64,000 nucleotides of DNA from Tsukamurella pulmonis (GTDB lineage: Bacteria > Actinomycetota > Actinomycetes > Mycobacteriales > Mycobacteriaceae): NCBI RefSeq assembly GCF_900103175.1, contig NZ_FNLF01000002.1, positions 2,494,136 to 2,558,135 of the forward strand. The letters run 5' to 3'. The position numbers and the translations under genes are program-made. Position 1 is the stretch's first letter. Every line of letters begins with the position of its first letter. The notes beneath the pieces were generated by a model. It did not search any database. It saw only the letters and a list, made by a program, of their open reading frames with translations, and was not told the DNA's origin. Shown here piece after piece: positions 28,088-35,989 of this stretch.

Positions 28088-29359
28088 CTACCGAACGTCG
28101 CCTCGCCTGCCCGAGAGCTGCTGACGGATCACGTAGACGGCGGCACCGAGCCCTGCCACCACCGCGCCGGCCGCGACCGATTGCCAGGGCAGGGTGAACG
28201 CGAGCAGCACGCACCCGCCGGCCCCGACGACAGGTATCAGTCGCGCGGGGCGGCCCTCGTCGAGGCTGAGTGTCCACGCTGATGCGTTGGCGATGGCGTA
28301 GTAGAGCAGGACGCCGAACGAGGAGAAGCCGATCGCCCCGCGCACGTCGACCGCGAGCACCAGCGCAGCGACGACGACCCCGACGGCGATCTCGGCGTGG
28401 TGCGGCACCTGGAACCGCGGATGCACCGCCGCCAGCGGAGCGGGGAGGTGTCCGTCGCGGGCCATCGCGAGGGTAGTGCGCGAGACGCCGAGGGTCAGCG
28501 ATAGCAGCGACCCGAGCGCCGCAACGGCGCCCCCGATCGCGACAGCTACCGCCAGCCCTGGCACGCCGGTCGCGCGGGCGACGTCGGTGAGCGGTGCGAC
28601 CGATGTGGCCATCGCGTCCGGACCGAGAACTGCGAGCGCGGTCGTGGCGACCGCCGCGTAGACCAGTAACGCCAGGCCCAGCGCTGTCGGGATCGCCAGC
28701 GGGATCGTGCGTTGCGGATCCCGGACCTCTTCGCCGAGCGTCGCGATCCGCGCGTACCCGGCGAAGGCGAAGAACAACAACCCCGCCGCCTGCAACACCC
28801 CGTACACGGTCACATCTGAACCGATCGCCAACCTGCCGGCGTCGAGGGCGCCGGCCCCGATAGCGGAGAGCACCACCGCGGCGAGCGCAGCGAGTACCAC
28901 GGCGACGATCACCCGGGTCAGGATCGCCGACTTCTGCACCCCGCGGCAGTTCACCGCGGTCAGCGCCACGACGGCGGCCACCGCGACAGCGCGGGCGTGC
29001 TCGGGCCACGCGTACGCGCCGACGGTCAGCGCCATCGCCGCACACGACGCCGTCTTGCCGACCACGAAGCTCCACCCGGCCAGGTAGCCCCAGAACGGCC
29101 CCAGGCGCTCACGCCCATACACGTAGGTGCCGCCCGACTGGGGGTATCGCGCCGCCAATCGCGCTGAGGCGATCGCGTTGCAATACGCCACCACTGCTGC
29201 CACGAGAAGCCCGACCAGCAGCCCGGACCCCGCGGCGGCCGCCGCGGGCCCGAGAGCGGCGAAGATCCCCGCACCGATCATCGACCCGAGCCCGATCACC
29301 ACCGCATCACCGACACCGAGTCGACGCGCCAACCCGCTGTTCGCCGCCCCTGTAGCCAT
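28088..29359 (-). CDS. APC superfamily amino acid/amine permease
   Basis: 423 aa, about 12 membrane helices. APC signatures include GDAVVIGLGSMIGAGIFAALGP in helix 1 and the FFAFAGYARIATLGEEVRDP motif. It moves an amino acid or amine by proton coupling; cargo unknown. It is unusual among ars cargo genes and has its own PadR regulator, so it may be a separate passenger of the transposon. Confidence 0.88.
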   Translation of the reverse strand: MATGAANSGLARRLGVGDAVVIGLGSMIGAGIFAALGPAAAAAGSGLLVGLLVAAVVAYCNAIASARLAARYPQSGGTYVYGRERLGPFWGYLAGWSFVVGKTASCAAMALTVGAYAWPEHARAVAVAAVVALTAVNCRGVQKSAILTRVIVAVVLAALAAVVLSAIGAGALDAGRLAIGSDVTVYGVLQAAGLLFFAFAGYARIATLGEEVRDPQRTIPLAIPTALGLALLVYAAVATTALAVLGPDAMATSVAPLTDVARATGVPGLAVAVAIGGAVAALGSLLSLTLGVSRTTLAMARDGHLPAPLAAVHPRFQVPHHAEIAVGVVVAALVLAVDVRGAIGFSSFGVLLYYAIANASAWTLSLDEGRPARLIPVVGAGGCVLLAFTLPWQSVAAGAVVAGLGAAVYVIRQQLSGRRGDVR

Positions 29360-29403
29360 TTCTGCACGCCTCCGCTCGACTGCCGTACAACCGAGAACGG
29401 TAG

Positions 29404-29427
29404 CCGATATCTAGATCCGATATCGGA
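29404..29427. promoter_or_regulatory. PadR-type operator
   Basis: Perfect 12-bp palindrome TCCGATATCGGA (29416-29427) next to a second copy of its half, CCGATATC (29404-29411), 45-68 bp before the permease ATG. Repeated GATATC halves fit PadR binding. Confidence 0.55.
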
Positions 29428-29543
29428 TGCAGTGGAGTCGTTGCCCGGATGTTCGTCACCAGTTCACCGACTACGTGGAGTGCGGCAGCCTCGCCCGAGC
29501 CTGGCGCCCTCACCGGCGGCGGCCGGGCGCGCGCAGAGAACTG

Positions 29544-30008
29544 CTAATTGCCGGGCGTGCAGCAGGCAGTCGGTGCGATTCGTGCGACTCCGCCGGCAGG
29601 AGCTACTGTCGGTTCGGCGGCAGAGGGTTCACCATTGAAGGTCTCGGCGTCAGCGAGGACGGTGTAAACCTCCCAGCGTTCGGCGTCGGGGGCGGTGACC
29701 CAGACCTTGTCCTGGGTGGCGAAGCAACAGGTGGCGCCGATCTCCTCCTCGGTGAACAGCTGCTCGTCGGTGAGGCGGGCGATCTCGGAGTGGACCTTCT
29801 CGCTGGAGTCGACCTCGACGCCGAGGTGGTTGATGCTGCCGCCCTGACCGGGGTTCTCCAGCAGCACCAACTTGAGCGCCGGGTCGGCGACGGCGAAGTT
29901 GGCGTAGCCGGGCTTGACCTTGGCCGGGCCGGTGCCGAACAGCTTGGTGTAGAACGTGATCGACTGCTCGAGATCGTCGACATTGAGGGCGAGTTGGACG
30001 CGGGACAT
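29544..30008 (-). CDS. arsI: ArsI/CadI-type dioxygenase (C-As lyase family)
   Basis: 154 aa vicinal-oxygen-chelate protein. ArsI cleaves the C-As bond of trivalent organoarsenicals. The vicinal thiols C94-C95 (GATCCFATQDKVW) and the likely metal triad Q5, H61 and E113 are visible. The N-terminus MSRVQLALNVDDLE matches M. tuberculosis CadI. An extra C-terminal CC (TACCTPGN) could bind arsenic. ATG has GGAGG at 5 nt. It is divergent from an ArsR with a shared operator. Confidence 0.92.
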   Translation of the reverse strand: MSRVQLALNVDDLEQSITFYTKLFGTGPAKVKPGYANFAVADPALKLVLLENPGQGGSINHLGVEVDSSEKVHSEIARLTDEQLFTEEEIGATCCFATQDKVWVTAPDAERWEVYTVLADAETFNGEPSAAEPTVAPAGGVARIAPTACCTPGN

Positions 30009-30060
30009 GAGAACCTCCAAGGCTGAGATATATATCAAAAGGGTGTGCGGGTTCAGTTCT

Positions 30061-30098
30061 AGACCACACTTTGACATATGTCAACAAGTGGGTAGATT
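30061..30098. promoter_or_regulatory. Divergent arsI/arsR promoters with one ArsR operator
   Basis: The perfect palindrome TTGACATATGTCAA (30071-30084) contains TTGACA on both strands. Plus strand: TTGACA-16 nt-TAGATT (30093-30098), then 6 nt and the arsR ATG, so nearly leaderless. Minus strand: TTGACA-17 nt-TAGAAC toward arsI. A bound repressor would cover both -35 boxes at once. Confidence 0.75.
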
Positions 30099-30104
30099 GG
30101 AATC

Positions 30105-30458
30105 ATGCCCAAGACGCTCCCCGTGGTCGATATCAGCGCCCCGATCTGCTGCGCCCCGCTCGCCGCCGGCGTGATGGACGCTGGCACCGCGCTCGAGCTC
30201 GCGTTGCGGCTCAAGGCCCTCGCCGATCCGGCGAGGATCCAGCTGATCTCGATTCTCATGGCCTCCCGCCCGGGGGAGGTCAGCACTGGCGACCTCGCCG
30301 AGGCAGTGAACCTTTCCTCGGCGACTGTCAGCCATCATCTCGGGCAGCTCAAGAAGGCCGGCCTAGTCAGCTCGGAGCGCCGCGGCGTCAACGTTTTCTA
30401 TCGCGCCGAACCCGGTGCGCTCGAAGCGCTCCGCGGCGTGCTGGCCACCTGCTGCTGA
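30105..30458 (+). CDS. arsR: ArsR repressor, N-terminal Cys-pair type
   Basis: 117 aa winged HTH (LSSATVSHHLGQLKKAGLVSSERR). It has C15-C16 at the N-terminus and a terminal CC, like the C. glutamicum ArsR class where Cys15, Cys16 and Cys55 bind As(III). The third position is Ser here (S54), so the site must be altered or completed by the C-terminal pair. It is divergent from arsI and convergent with tniQ, making it the only plus-strand gene of the element. Confidence 0.92.
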   Translation: MPKTLPVVDISAPICCAPLAAGVMDAGTALELALRLKALADPARIQLISILMASRPGEVSTGDLAEAVNLSSATVSHHLGQLKKAGLVSSERRGVNVFYRAEPGALEALRGVLATCC

Positions 30459-30503
30459 TTGAGACACTGCCGCAGGTCGTTTCGCATGGTGCTCTTGGAT
30501 CGC

Positions 30504-31349
30504 CTACGGCGCATGCGCAGCAGCGATGAGCGTGCGCTGTCTGATGTCGTTGCGCCAGAGAGTGAGTGGGTCACTCATCCCTTCGGGGCGGCAGTTGTCG
30601 GACACCAGGTGCGCGAAGGTGGGGCGGACGTCTGCCCAGGCTCGTGAGGCCAGAGCCTGGGCAGTCCAGGTGGGGTCAACGAGCAGTCGCGTGAGCTCGA
30701 CAGTCGCCGGATAGCAATGGGCGGCCATACGTGTGGACCAGATCTCGCGTGGGGATACCGTCCCCCTGATCGCGGCCGGCGCCGGGTCTAGGGCCTGATC
30801 GGGTGGCAGGTTCAGCACGTTCATCGTGGACCAGGAGGTGATGATCTCGACGGCGTCGCGGAAGGCGGTGTGGGTCGGGGCCGCGCCGTATTGTGCGACG
30901 AGCCTGCGGTACCGGTGGTGGGCGCGGCTGATGTCGGGTCGGCGGTCAGTGTGCAGGGGATAGCGCACGTTGCCGGTCCAGACGCGATGTCGAGGACAGA
31001 ATCGAGCCGGGTGTGCGTGCCAGGCGTTGACGGTTTGTCCGGGTGCTCGGCGGGCGACGCAGCGATAGCACGGAGCGAAGGTGTACCAGTGGCCCGGCAG
31101 CAGCCGCGTCGTTTTCGCATCGAGTTCCGGTAACGCGCATCGGAGTACGGGGGCCGAGTATCCGCTCAAGGTGGAGAGCAACGCGGTCTGACGGCGATCT
31201 TCGGATATCGACAGGCTCAGTAGGAGTCCCTTGGGGAAGCAGTTGATCTGCTCGAGGCGGTGCAGGTAGCTGAAGACGACCTCGTTGGGGAACGGTTTGA
31301 CCGTCCGGGGCAGTCGGCGGACGACCTGGAGCGGGTTGCCGGAGATCAC
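30504..31349 (-). CDS. tniQ: TniQ family transposition/targeting protein
   Basis: 281 aa. TniQ N-terminal domain (PNEVVFSYLHRLEQINCFPKGLL) with a Zn-knuckle (CYRCVARR ... FCPRH). TniQ/TnsD proteins connect target choice to the TnsC filament. Its length matches short TniQ rather than the long sequence-specific TnsD, so it is not expected to read a fixed attachment site. GTG overlaps the tnsC stop (GTGA). Confidence 0.88.
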   Translation of the reverse strand: MISGNPLQVVRRLPRTVKPFPNEVVFSYLHRLEQINCFPKGLLLSLSISEDRRQTALLSTLSGYSAPVLRCALPELDAKTTRLLPGHWYTFAPCYRCVARRAPGQTVNAWHAHPARFCPRHRVWTGNVRYPLHTDRRPDISRAHHRYRRLVAQYGAAPTHTAFRDAVEIITSWSTMNVLNLPPDQALDPAPAAIRGTVSPREIWSTRMAAHCYPATVELTRLLVDPTWTAQALASRAWADVRPTFAHLVSDNCRPEGMSDPLTLWRNDIRQRTLIAAAHAP

Positions 31350-32371
31350 TGTGCCGTGCGCTCGTCGCGTGGCGTGATTTGTTCCGCTGCGTGGTCGACG
31401 GGCGTCTCCTCGAGCAATGCGCGGGTGACCGCTTCGGTGCCGGTGATGATCGCGGTCAGGGCCGCGGAGCGGACGAGCTGCGAGAGGCTGGAGATGCTTC
31501 CGCCGGTCCGGCGGTGGAGAAACTTCCCGTTGCGGGTGAGCGTGCCCGGGGCGTGGTCATAGAGCCGCAGGGCGCTGTCGAGGGTAGCGACGAGTCCGCG
31601 CCATTCGTCGTCGCAGGCGAAGGTGCCGGTGCGCATGAGCACCGAGCGGCCTGAGATCTGCTTGCCCCTGACACCTGTGAACAGCCCAGATCGTTCGACG
31701 TTGATCCCGGCGTAGATGAACGTCGCGGGCATGTGTTCGGTGAAGTATTTCAGGTGGTCGGACATGTCTTCGCCGGCGCTCGTCGCGAGGTTGAGGTTGT
31801 GGATCTCGTCGACGATCACCAGGTCCGTACGGGCTTCGGTGAGGACGTGGCACACAGCGTCGGCGATGTCGCTGGTGTTGAACCGAGCGCGGCTCGGGAT
31901 GCCGAGGAAGTGGGCGAATTCGCTGGCGAGTTTGCGGGGCGAGCCCTTCGGTGGGGTGGTGATGTAGACGACAGGGATCCGGTCCTGGCCCGGCCATCGG
32001 CGGCGCACGCTCTGCTCGTGCACCTTGCCGAGCATCTTGATCGTGGTCGACTTTCCGCTTGCCCAGGGCCCGTCGACAATGAGTGATCTCCGCGCGCTGA
32101 TCTCCCGTTGGTTGAGCAGGGTCAGCATTCGGCCGCGGTTGATGATCGCGCGCATCGGCGCAGTTTCGACGACCACGAGCTCAGAGTGATACGCAATGCG
32201 CCGCTCGTCGTACGCCTCGCGCTCGGGGGCGTCCATCGCGTCCACCGCAGGTCGTGGCAGTAGCGTCAGCGCCGCCGGTTTCTCCTGGACGAACTGGCGC
32301 CAGCCCTCCAAGGTCACCGTGGGAAGGCGGCGGTTCTCCGCGCCGGGATCGTCGTCGTCGGCTACCACCAT
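31346..32371 (-). CDS. tnsC: TnsC/TniB-like AAA+ transposition ATPase
   Basis: 341 aa. Walker A GPWASGKST (101-109), Walker B LVIVDEIHNL (about 184-193) and a later sensor region. In Tn7-like elements it forms a filament on target DNA and activates the TnsA/TnsB transposase. It overlaps tnsB by 10 nt and tniQ by 4 nt. Confidence 0.92.
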   Translation of the reverse strand: MVVADDDDPGAENRRLPTVTLEGWRQFVQEKPAALTLLPRPAVDAMDAPEREAYDERRIAYHSELVVVETAPMRAIINRGRMLTLLNQREISARRSLIVDGPWASGKSTTIKMLGKVHEQSVRRRWPGQDRIPVVYITTPPKGSPRKLASEFAHFLGIPSRARFNTSDIADAVCHVLTEARTDLVIVDEIHNLNLATSAGEDMSDHLKYFTEHMPATFIYAGINVERSGLFTGVRGKQISGRSVLMRTGTFACDDEWRGLVATLDSALRLYDHAPGTLTRNGKFLHRRTGGSISSLSQLVRSAALTAIITGTEAVTRALLEETPVDHAAEQITPRDERTAQ

Positions 32372-34431
32372 GATTTTGCTTCCCTTTCGGGGTCGAAAAC
32401 GGGCAGCGGGATGACGTCAGCGCCCTCGTCATCTTCTTCGTCAGAGATCGGCGCTGGCGCGGTGCCAGACGAGGGGAGTGGCAGCCTTCGCGCTTCAGCG
32501 GTAGCAGCGGTACGTGCGGCGATACGGGCGTCTCGTCGCTTGCGCCGGCCGTTGCGCGGCGCTCGATCGGGCGCCGCGGCGCGGTTGAGAACATCGTCGA
32601 CCGCTTCCGAGATCGCCTGCTCGGTGACGCGTTCGCCACGGTCTGCGATGATCCTGCGGCCGTGCTCCCACGCGTCACGGCCGAACGGCTGCGGCGCGGC
32701 CCGAAGTTGTCGCCAATAGGCAATGATCCACGCGTCGTCGTCGGGCGTGCGGATCCACACGCGGCTGACGTCGTACGGGTCGTAGTGCACCAGCCACCGT
32801 CCGTTAAGGGACTTGATCCGTGACTTCTCGCCCCGGAGCGGGTTGAGCGCCTCGCAGTCGTACACCCGATGGTCGATCTTGATGCCGTACGAATTGATGA
32901 CCCGCGTGCAGGTTGGCAGCAGTCGGATGTAGTCGTCGTCCGACAGCGGCACCGGCACGTATCCGGCCACGGACAGCAACGCCGCGTACTTCTCGTTGGG
33001 TGACATCACCTCACGGGTCACGAACGGATCCCGGAGGCCGTCGTGACGGCGGTTCTGCCACCCGGTGACGATCCACTCGTCGAGAAGGTTCTGCAACTCG
33101 AGCATGGTGAATGCCGCGTTCTGCTCGGCGTCGCGGCCGCGGCGTTCGACAGACGAGCCGAGGTAGCCGGCAACGTGTTGAGCGAACAAGGTGCCGACAG
33201 ACTGGATCGTGCGCTCAACGATCGGCTTGTCCGTCGGAGTGTCCTCATGGGCCGGTTGCAGGCTGATCCCGAGCGTTCGGCAGGCAGAGCGGAAGGTGTC
33301 CGACAAGAACGCTTTCCCGTGGTCGTAGACGATAGTCTCAGGCACGATCACTGGTCGCGCTGCAGCCTCACGTAACCGGTCATCGATTTCGACAAGGTGG
33401 TGATACGGCAGTGCTGAGTGCGCCATCTTCACCGCTTCAGACCACCCGGGGCGCATTGGTTCCGGTGTCATCGCGCGCGCCAACAGCAGCGCCGCATCGA
33501 CAGCCTTCGTCGTCGGCCGCAGTACGGCGGCGCCGATCGTGCGGGTCGCCACGTCGACGAGACCGGTCAGTTCAACCCGCCCGACCACGCCGTCGTCGAG
33601 GATGACCGCGACGTCGAGGGGAGTGGAATCGATCTGGGTCACCTCGCCCGGGCGGACCGCGGTGACCGTGCTGAACGGCCCGTCGGGCTGCTTGGCCAAC
33701 GTCCGCCGGGTTCGTGCCGAGCCCGTCGCGTGACGGCCCTGAGCGAGCCTCTTCAGAAGCCGGTAAAGCGTCTGCATCGACGGCATCGGCACCGTCTCAC
33801 CCGGGTGGTACTCGGCCAGATCACGCTCGACCGCACGTCTGATCCGATCGACGGTTCCCGAGGAACCGTCCGTATTCGCCTCCAGGACACGCTGCAGCGC
33901 CTCGATCACCCTCGGGTCGGTTCGCCCCGCGGGGTTGCTCGCCTGCAGCCGGCGGCGATCGACAAGACCGAGGACGCCCTGCGCCTCGTAGGCAACGCGG
34001 CGACGCTGAAACATTCGCAGGGTCATGGCCTGCTGTCCAGCACGCTCGAGCTCGGCGACCTTCGCCATCTCACGCTGGCGCAGTGTCGTCGACCCGACGT
34101 CGTACTCCGGTCGCGGACGGGTACCGTGCGGCGCACCTACCGGCACCCCGTCGAGTACCTCGGTGATGTGGCCCTCGAGGTCCCTCGCGGCATCCCTGAC
34201 GTCGTCGGGAAGCAGGTCGAACAACGCCGGCGGCGCTACCGGCCGGGCGATCACTGACTCCAGCGCGAACGTGCGATCCGTTAGCAGATCAGTCGCCAGA
34301 ATCGTCAACGGTGCGCCACCGCTCGTACCCGCCAGAAACACCGACGACCCGTCGGTCCCTGCGACGTCGTACACGAGCTCCCGGAACCGCACGCGGCTCC
34401 CGACCCGGATCTGGCGATCGCCGGCTCTCAC
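32362..34431 (-). CDS. tnsB: TnsB/TniA-like DDE transposase (Mu C-terminal domain)
   Basis: 689 aa. Integrase core with the DDE triad D268 (TQIDSTPLDV), D370 (VYDHGKAF) and E406 (PIVERTIQS). Upstream are HTH DNA-binding parts (FQRRRVAYEAQGVLGLVDRR), downstream a Mu-type C-terminal barrel and a basic tail (NGRRKRRDARIAARTAAT) likely to contact TnsC. It cuts the 3' ends and joins them to target DNA 5 bp apart. GTG overlaps the tnsA stop. Confidence 0.94.
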   Translation of the reverse strand: MRAGDRQIRVGSRVRFRELVYDVAGTDGSSVFLAGTSGGAPLTILATDLLTDRTFALESVIARPVAPPALFDLLPDDVRDAARDLEGHITEVLDGVPVGAPHGTRPRPEYDVGSTTLRQREMAKVAELERAGQQAMTLRMFQRRRVAYEAQGVLGLVDRRRLQASNPAGRTDPRVIEALQRVLEANTDGSSGTVDRIRRAVERDLAEYHPGETVPMPSMQTLYRLLKRLAQGRHATGSARTRRTLAKQPDGPFSTVTAVRPGEVTQIDSTPLDVAVILDDGVVGRVELTGLVDVATRTIGAAVLRPTTKAVDAALLLARAMTPEPMRPGWSEAVKMAHSALPYHHLVEIDDRLREAAARPVIVPETIVYDHGKAFLSDTFRSACRTLGISLQPAHEDTPTDKPIVERTIQSVGTLFAQHVAGYLGSSVERRGRDAEQNAAFTMLELQNLLDEWIVTGWQNRRHDGLRDPFVTREVMSPNEKYAALLSVAGYVPVPLSDDDYIRLLPTCTRVINSYGIKIDHRVYDCEALNPLRGEKSRIKSLNGRWLVHYDPYDVSRVWIRTPDDDAWIIAYWRQLRAAPQPFGRDAWEHGRRIIADRGERVTEQAISEAVDDVLNRAAAPDRAPRNGRRKRRDARIAARTAATAEARRLPLPSSGTAPAPISDEEDDEGADVIPLPVFDPEREAKSWW

Positions 34432-35129
34432 GAACCACCGCCACCCGCCGCAGCTGCCACGACGGTCTCTAGCCCCAGAATCTGCCGGGCCAGCGGCGCA
34501 CTAAGCTCGCCCGTCCAGATCAGATGAAACAACGTCGGGAGCACCGCGATCTGCGGACCGACGCGGTCTGCGAGAACGCCGATGGGTAGCGGCCCATTGG
34601 TCGATTCCGTGAGTGCCGCTGCCGCGAGCGAGTCGTCACGGCACCGCGGTTGCCGGTATCCCGCGAGCCATCGAAGATTCGCTGCGTGCACCACGTCAAG
34701 GACACCCAGCCGCAGGTAGTCCCACCCGACGTCGACGCAGCAGTCGCGCGTCGCGGCGAACACCGCAGCAGCGTCCTCATCGACACGACCATCCGGACGA
34801 ACATCGACTACCGCCGTCGATCCATCGCGTCGCCGCACGAGCACATCAGGAGTATGCGACCTCGTGCGACCTCCGACCGATAGCTCCAGCGTGAGCGGCT
34901 GGCTGACGATCTCGATCACATCCGGATTCTGGTCGAACAGCATCAACCAGTCCCGCTCCACCCACGACTCGAAGACGACGTGGTCACCCATCGTCGACGA
35001 CCACCACTCGCCGGTGAAATTCCGCTGTCCCTTGAACGACCGCGGCTTGCGCACACTGAGCAAATTGACCGCATCCATCGCAGCGAACACAGCGAGAGAG
35101 TCTCGCTGCACCACCCCAGCGATCGACAT
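34428..35129 (-). CDS. tnsA: TnsA-like transposase endonuclease subunit
   Basis: 233 aa from ATG 35129 (the frame stays open to ATG 35207, giving 259 aa). The endonuclease core shows E54 (VVFESWVERDWLMLFDQNPDV) and D95 (SHTPDVLVRRRDGS). The position of the catalytic Lys reads VVDVR111P, i.e. Arg. TnsA cleaves the 5' strands so that transposition is cut-and-paste. ATG 35129 was preferred because a 13-bp palindrome lies 3-4 nt upstream in the same layout as at 20865. First gene of the transposition operon. Confidence 0.85.
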   Translation of the reverse strand: MSIAGVVQRDSLAVFAAMDAVNLLSVRKPRSFKGQRNFTGEWWSSTMGDHVVFESWVERDWLMLFDQNPDVIEIVSQPLTLELSVGGRTRSHTPDVLVRRRDGSTAVVDVRPDGRVDEDAAAVFAATRDCCVDVGWDYLRLGVLDVVHAANLRWLAGYRQPRCRDDSLAAAALTESTNGPLPIGVLADRVGPQIAVLPTLFHLIWTGELSAPLARQILGLETVVAAAAGGGGS

Positions 35130-35132
35130 ATA

Positions 35133-35145
35133 CGTCACTGTGACG
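35133..35145. repeat. 13-bp palindrome upstream of tnsA start
   Basis: CGTCACTGTGACG on the plus strand (CGTCACAGTGACG read toward tnsA), immediately before ATG 35129. It may be the operator of the transposition operon. Identical to 20865-20877 outside the element. Confidence 0.55.
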
Positions 35146-35259
35146 GAACCCGACACCGCAGCGGGCAACCGATCATCACGAGCGGCGAGAGGCTGCGGTG
35201 CCTGCATAGGCCGACGCTAGGACATCGAGCGATCCGGGCAACGCAGGCGCGCCGGTCGA

Positions 35260-35367
35260 TGCGTCAACAAGATGAGAACAACACCGAAGATGCGTCAACT
35301 AGTTGAGAGCGCCCACTGCAATGCGTCAACTAGGCCGCGAATACGTCAACTGCACTGAGAAGGGACA
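35260..35367. repeat. Right-end TnsB-type binding repeats
   Basis: Four sites, all in one orientation: 35260-35279, 35291-35310, 35322-35341 (second half degenerate) and 35342-35361, with consensus TGCGTCAACTAGNTGAGAA. The first three are spaced 31 bp, about three helical turns. The terminal TGAGAAGGGACA ends the element. No gene lies from 35208 to 35566. Confidence 0.87.
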
Positions 35368-35372
35368 CCATC
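35368..35372. repeat. Target site duplication, right copy
   Basis: CCATC right after the terminal GGGACA, identical to 21093-21097. Confidence 0.92.
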
Positions 35373-35566
35373 CGGACGTATGCCGCCGACATCGGCACGG
35401 CCGAGCAAGCTTCGCGACACCGCGATATCGGCAGTACCGAGATTCACCGATAATCTACATTATGACATTACGAGGAGGCGCGCGCCTCTCCGGCCGCGCC
35501 CCCGAACGAACTGGGTGACGATCGATCCGTCGCGCAGTGATGTTCCGCCGCGAAGTTCCACGACGC

Positions 35567-35989
35567 CTATCGGGTCAGCTCGACGATCAACTCGTCCACC
35601 CGCGTCGCGATGTCGTCACGGATGAGGCGCATCCGTTCGATCCCGTCGATGCCGCGATCGGCGGGTTCATCGGTGCCCCACCTGACCACACGCACCCCGG
35701 CCGGCGGCTGCACGACCGCTTCACGGCCGAGGGTGACCACGAGGTCCACGCGGGCCAGCAGCTCCGGGTCGATCGGCGTCGGGACCTCGCCGGTGATGTC
35801 GATGCCGACTTCCGCCAGGGTCTCGGCCGACAGTGCGTTGATCGCGGTCCCCGGGTCGGTTCCGGCCGAGTACACCGCGACGGTGTCGCCCGCAGCCCGC
35901 CGCATCAACCCGGCGGCCATCTGCGACTTTCCGCCGTTCCTCACGCACACGAACAACACGCTCGGCACTCGGGTTCGACTCTCCGGCAT
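35567..35989 (-). CDS. arsC: Arsenate reductase, single-cysteine (second, chromosomal copy)
   Basis: 140 aa, same class as the transposon copy at 25763: active site C15-VRNGG-K21-S with Lys in the Arg position and no other Cys, implying mycothiol-dependent reduction. Most of the sequence after residue 10 is the same or conservatively changed. The ATG shares a base with the acr3 stop. It lies about 200 bp outside the right end of the transposon. Confidence 0.9.
   Translation of the reverse strand: MPESRTRVPSVLFVCVRNGGKSQMAAGLMRRAAGDTVAVYSAGTDPGTAINALSAETLAEVGIDITGEVPTPIDPELLARVDLVVTLGREAVVQPPAGVRVVRWGTDEPADRGIDGIERMRLIRDDIATRVDELIVELTR

Larger units (their letters stand above)
21098..35367. 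mobile_element. Complete Tn7-like arsenic-resistance transposon (14,270 bp)
   Basis: Bounded by 12-bp perfect inverted repeats (TGTCCCTTCTCA at 21098-21109; TGAGAAGGGACA at 35356-35367) and by CCATC duplications on both sides. The right third encodes TnsA-, TnsB- and TnsC-like proteins and a TniQ. The left two-thirds carries arsI, two arsR, acr3, two arsC, a CoA-disulfide-reductase-like enzyme, SulP/MerR and APC/PadR. There is no TnsD, TnsE, resolvase or Cas gene. Intact ends, duplication and open genes suggest a recent and possibly still active insertion. Confidence 0.93.

Noticed and set aside
35475-35488. GAGGCGCGCGCCTC palindrome as a terminator of the second ars operon
   Set aside because: Short, without a loop, and not unusual in such GC-rich DNA.
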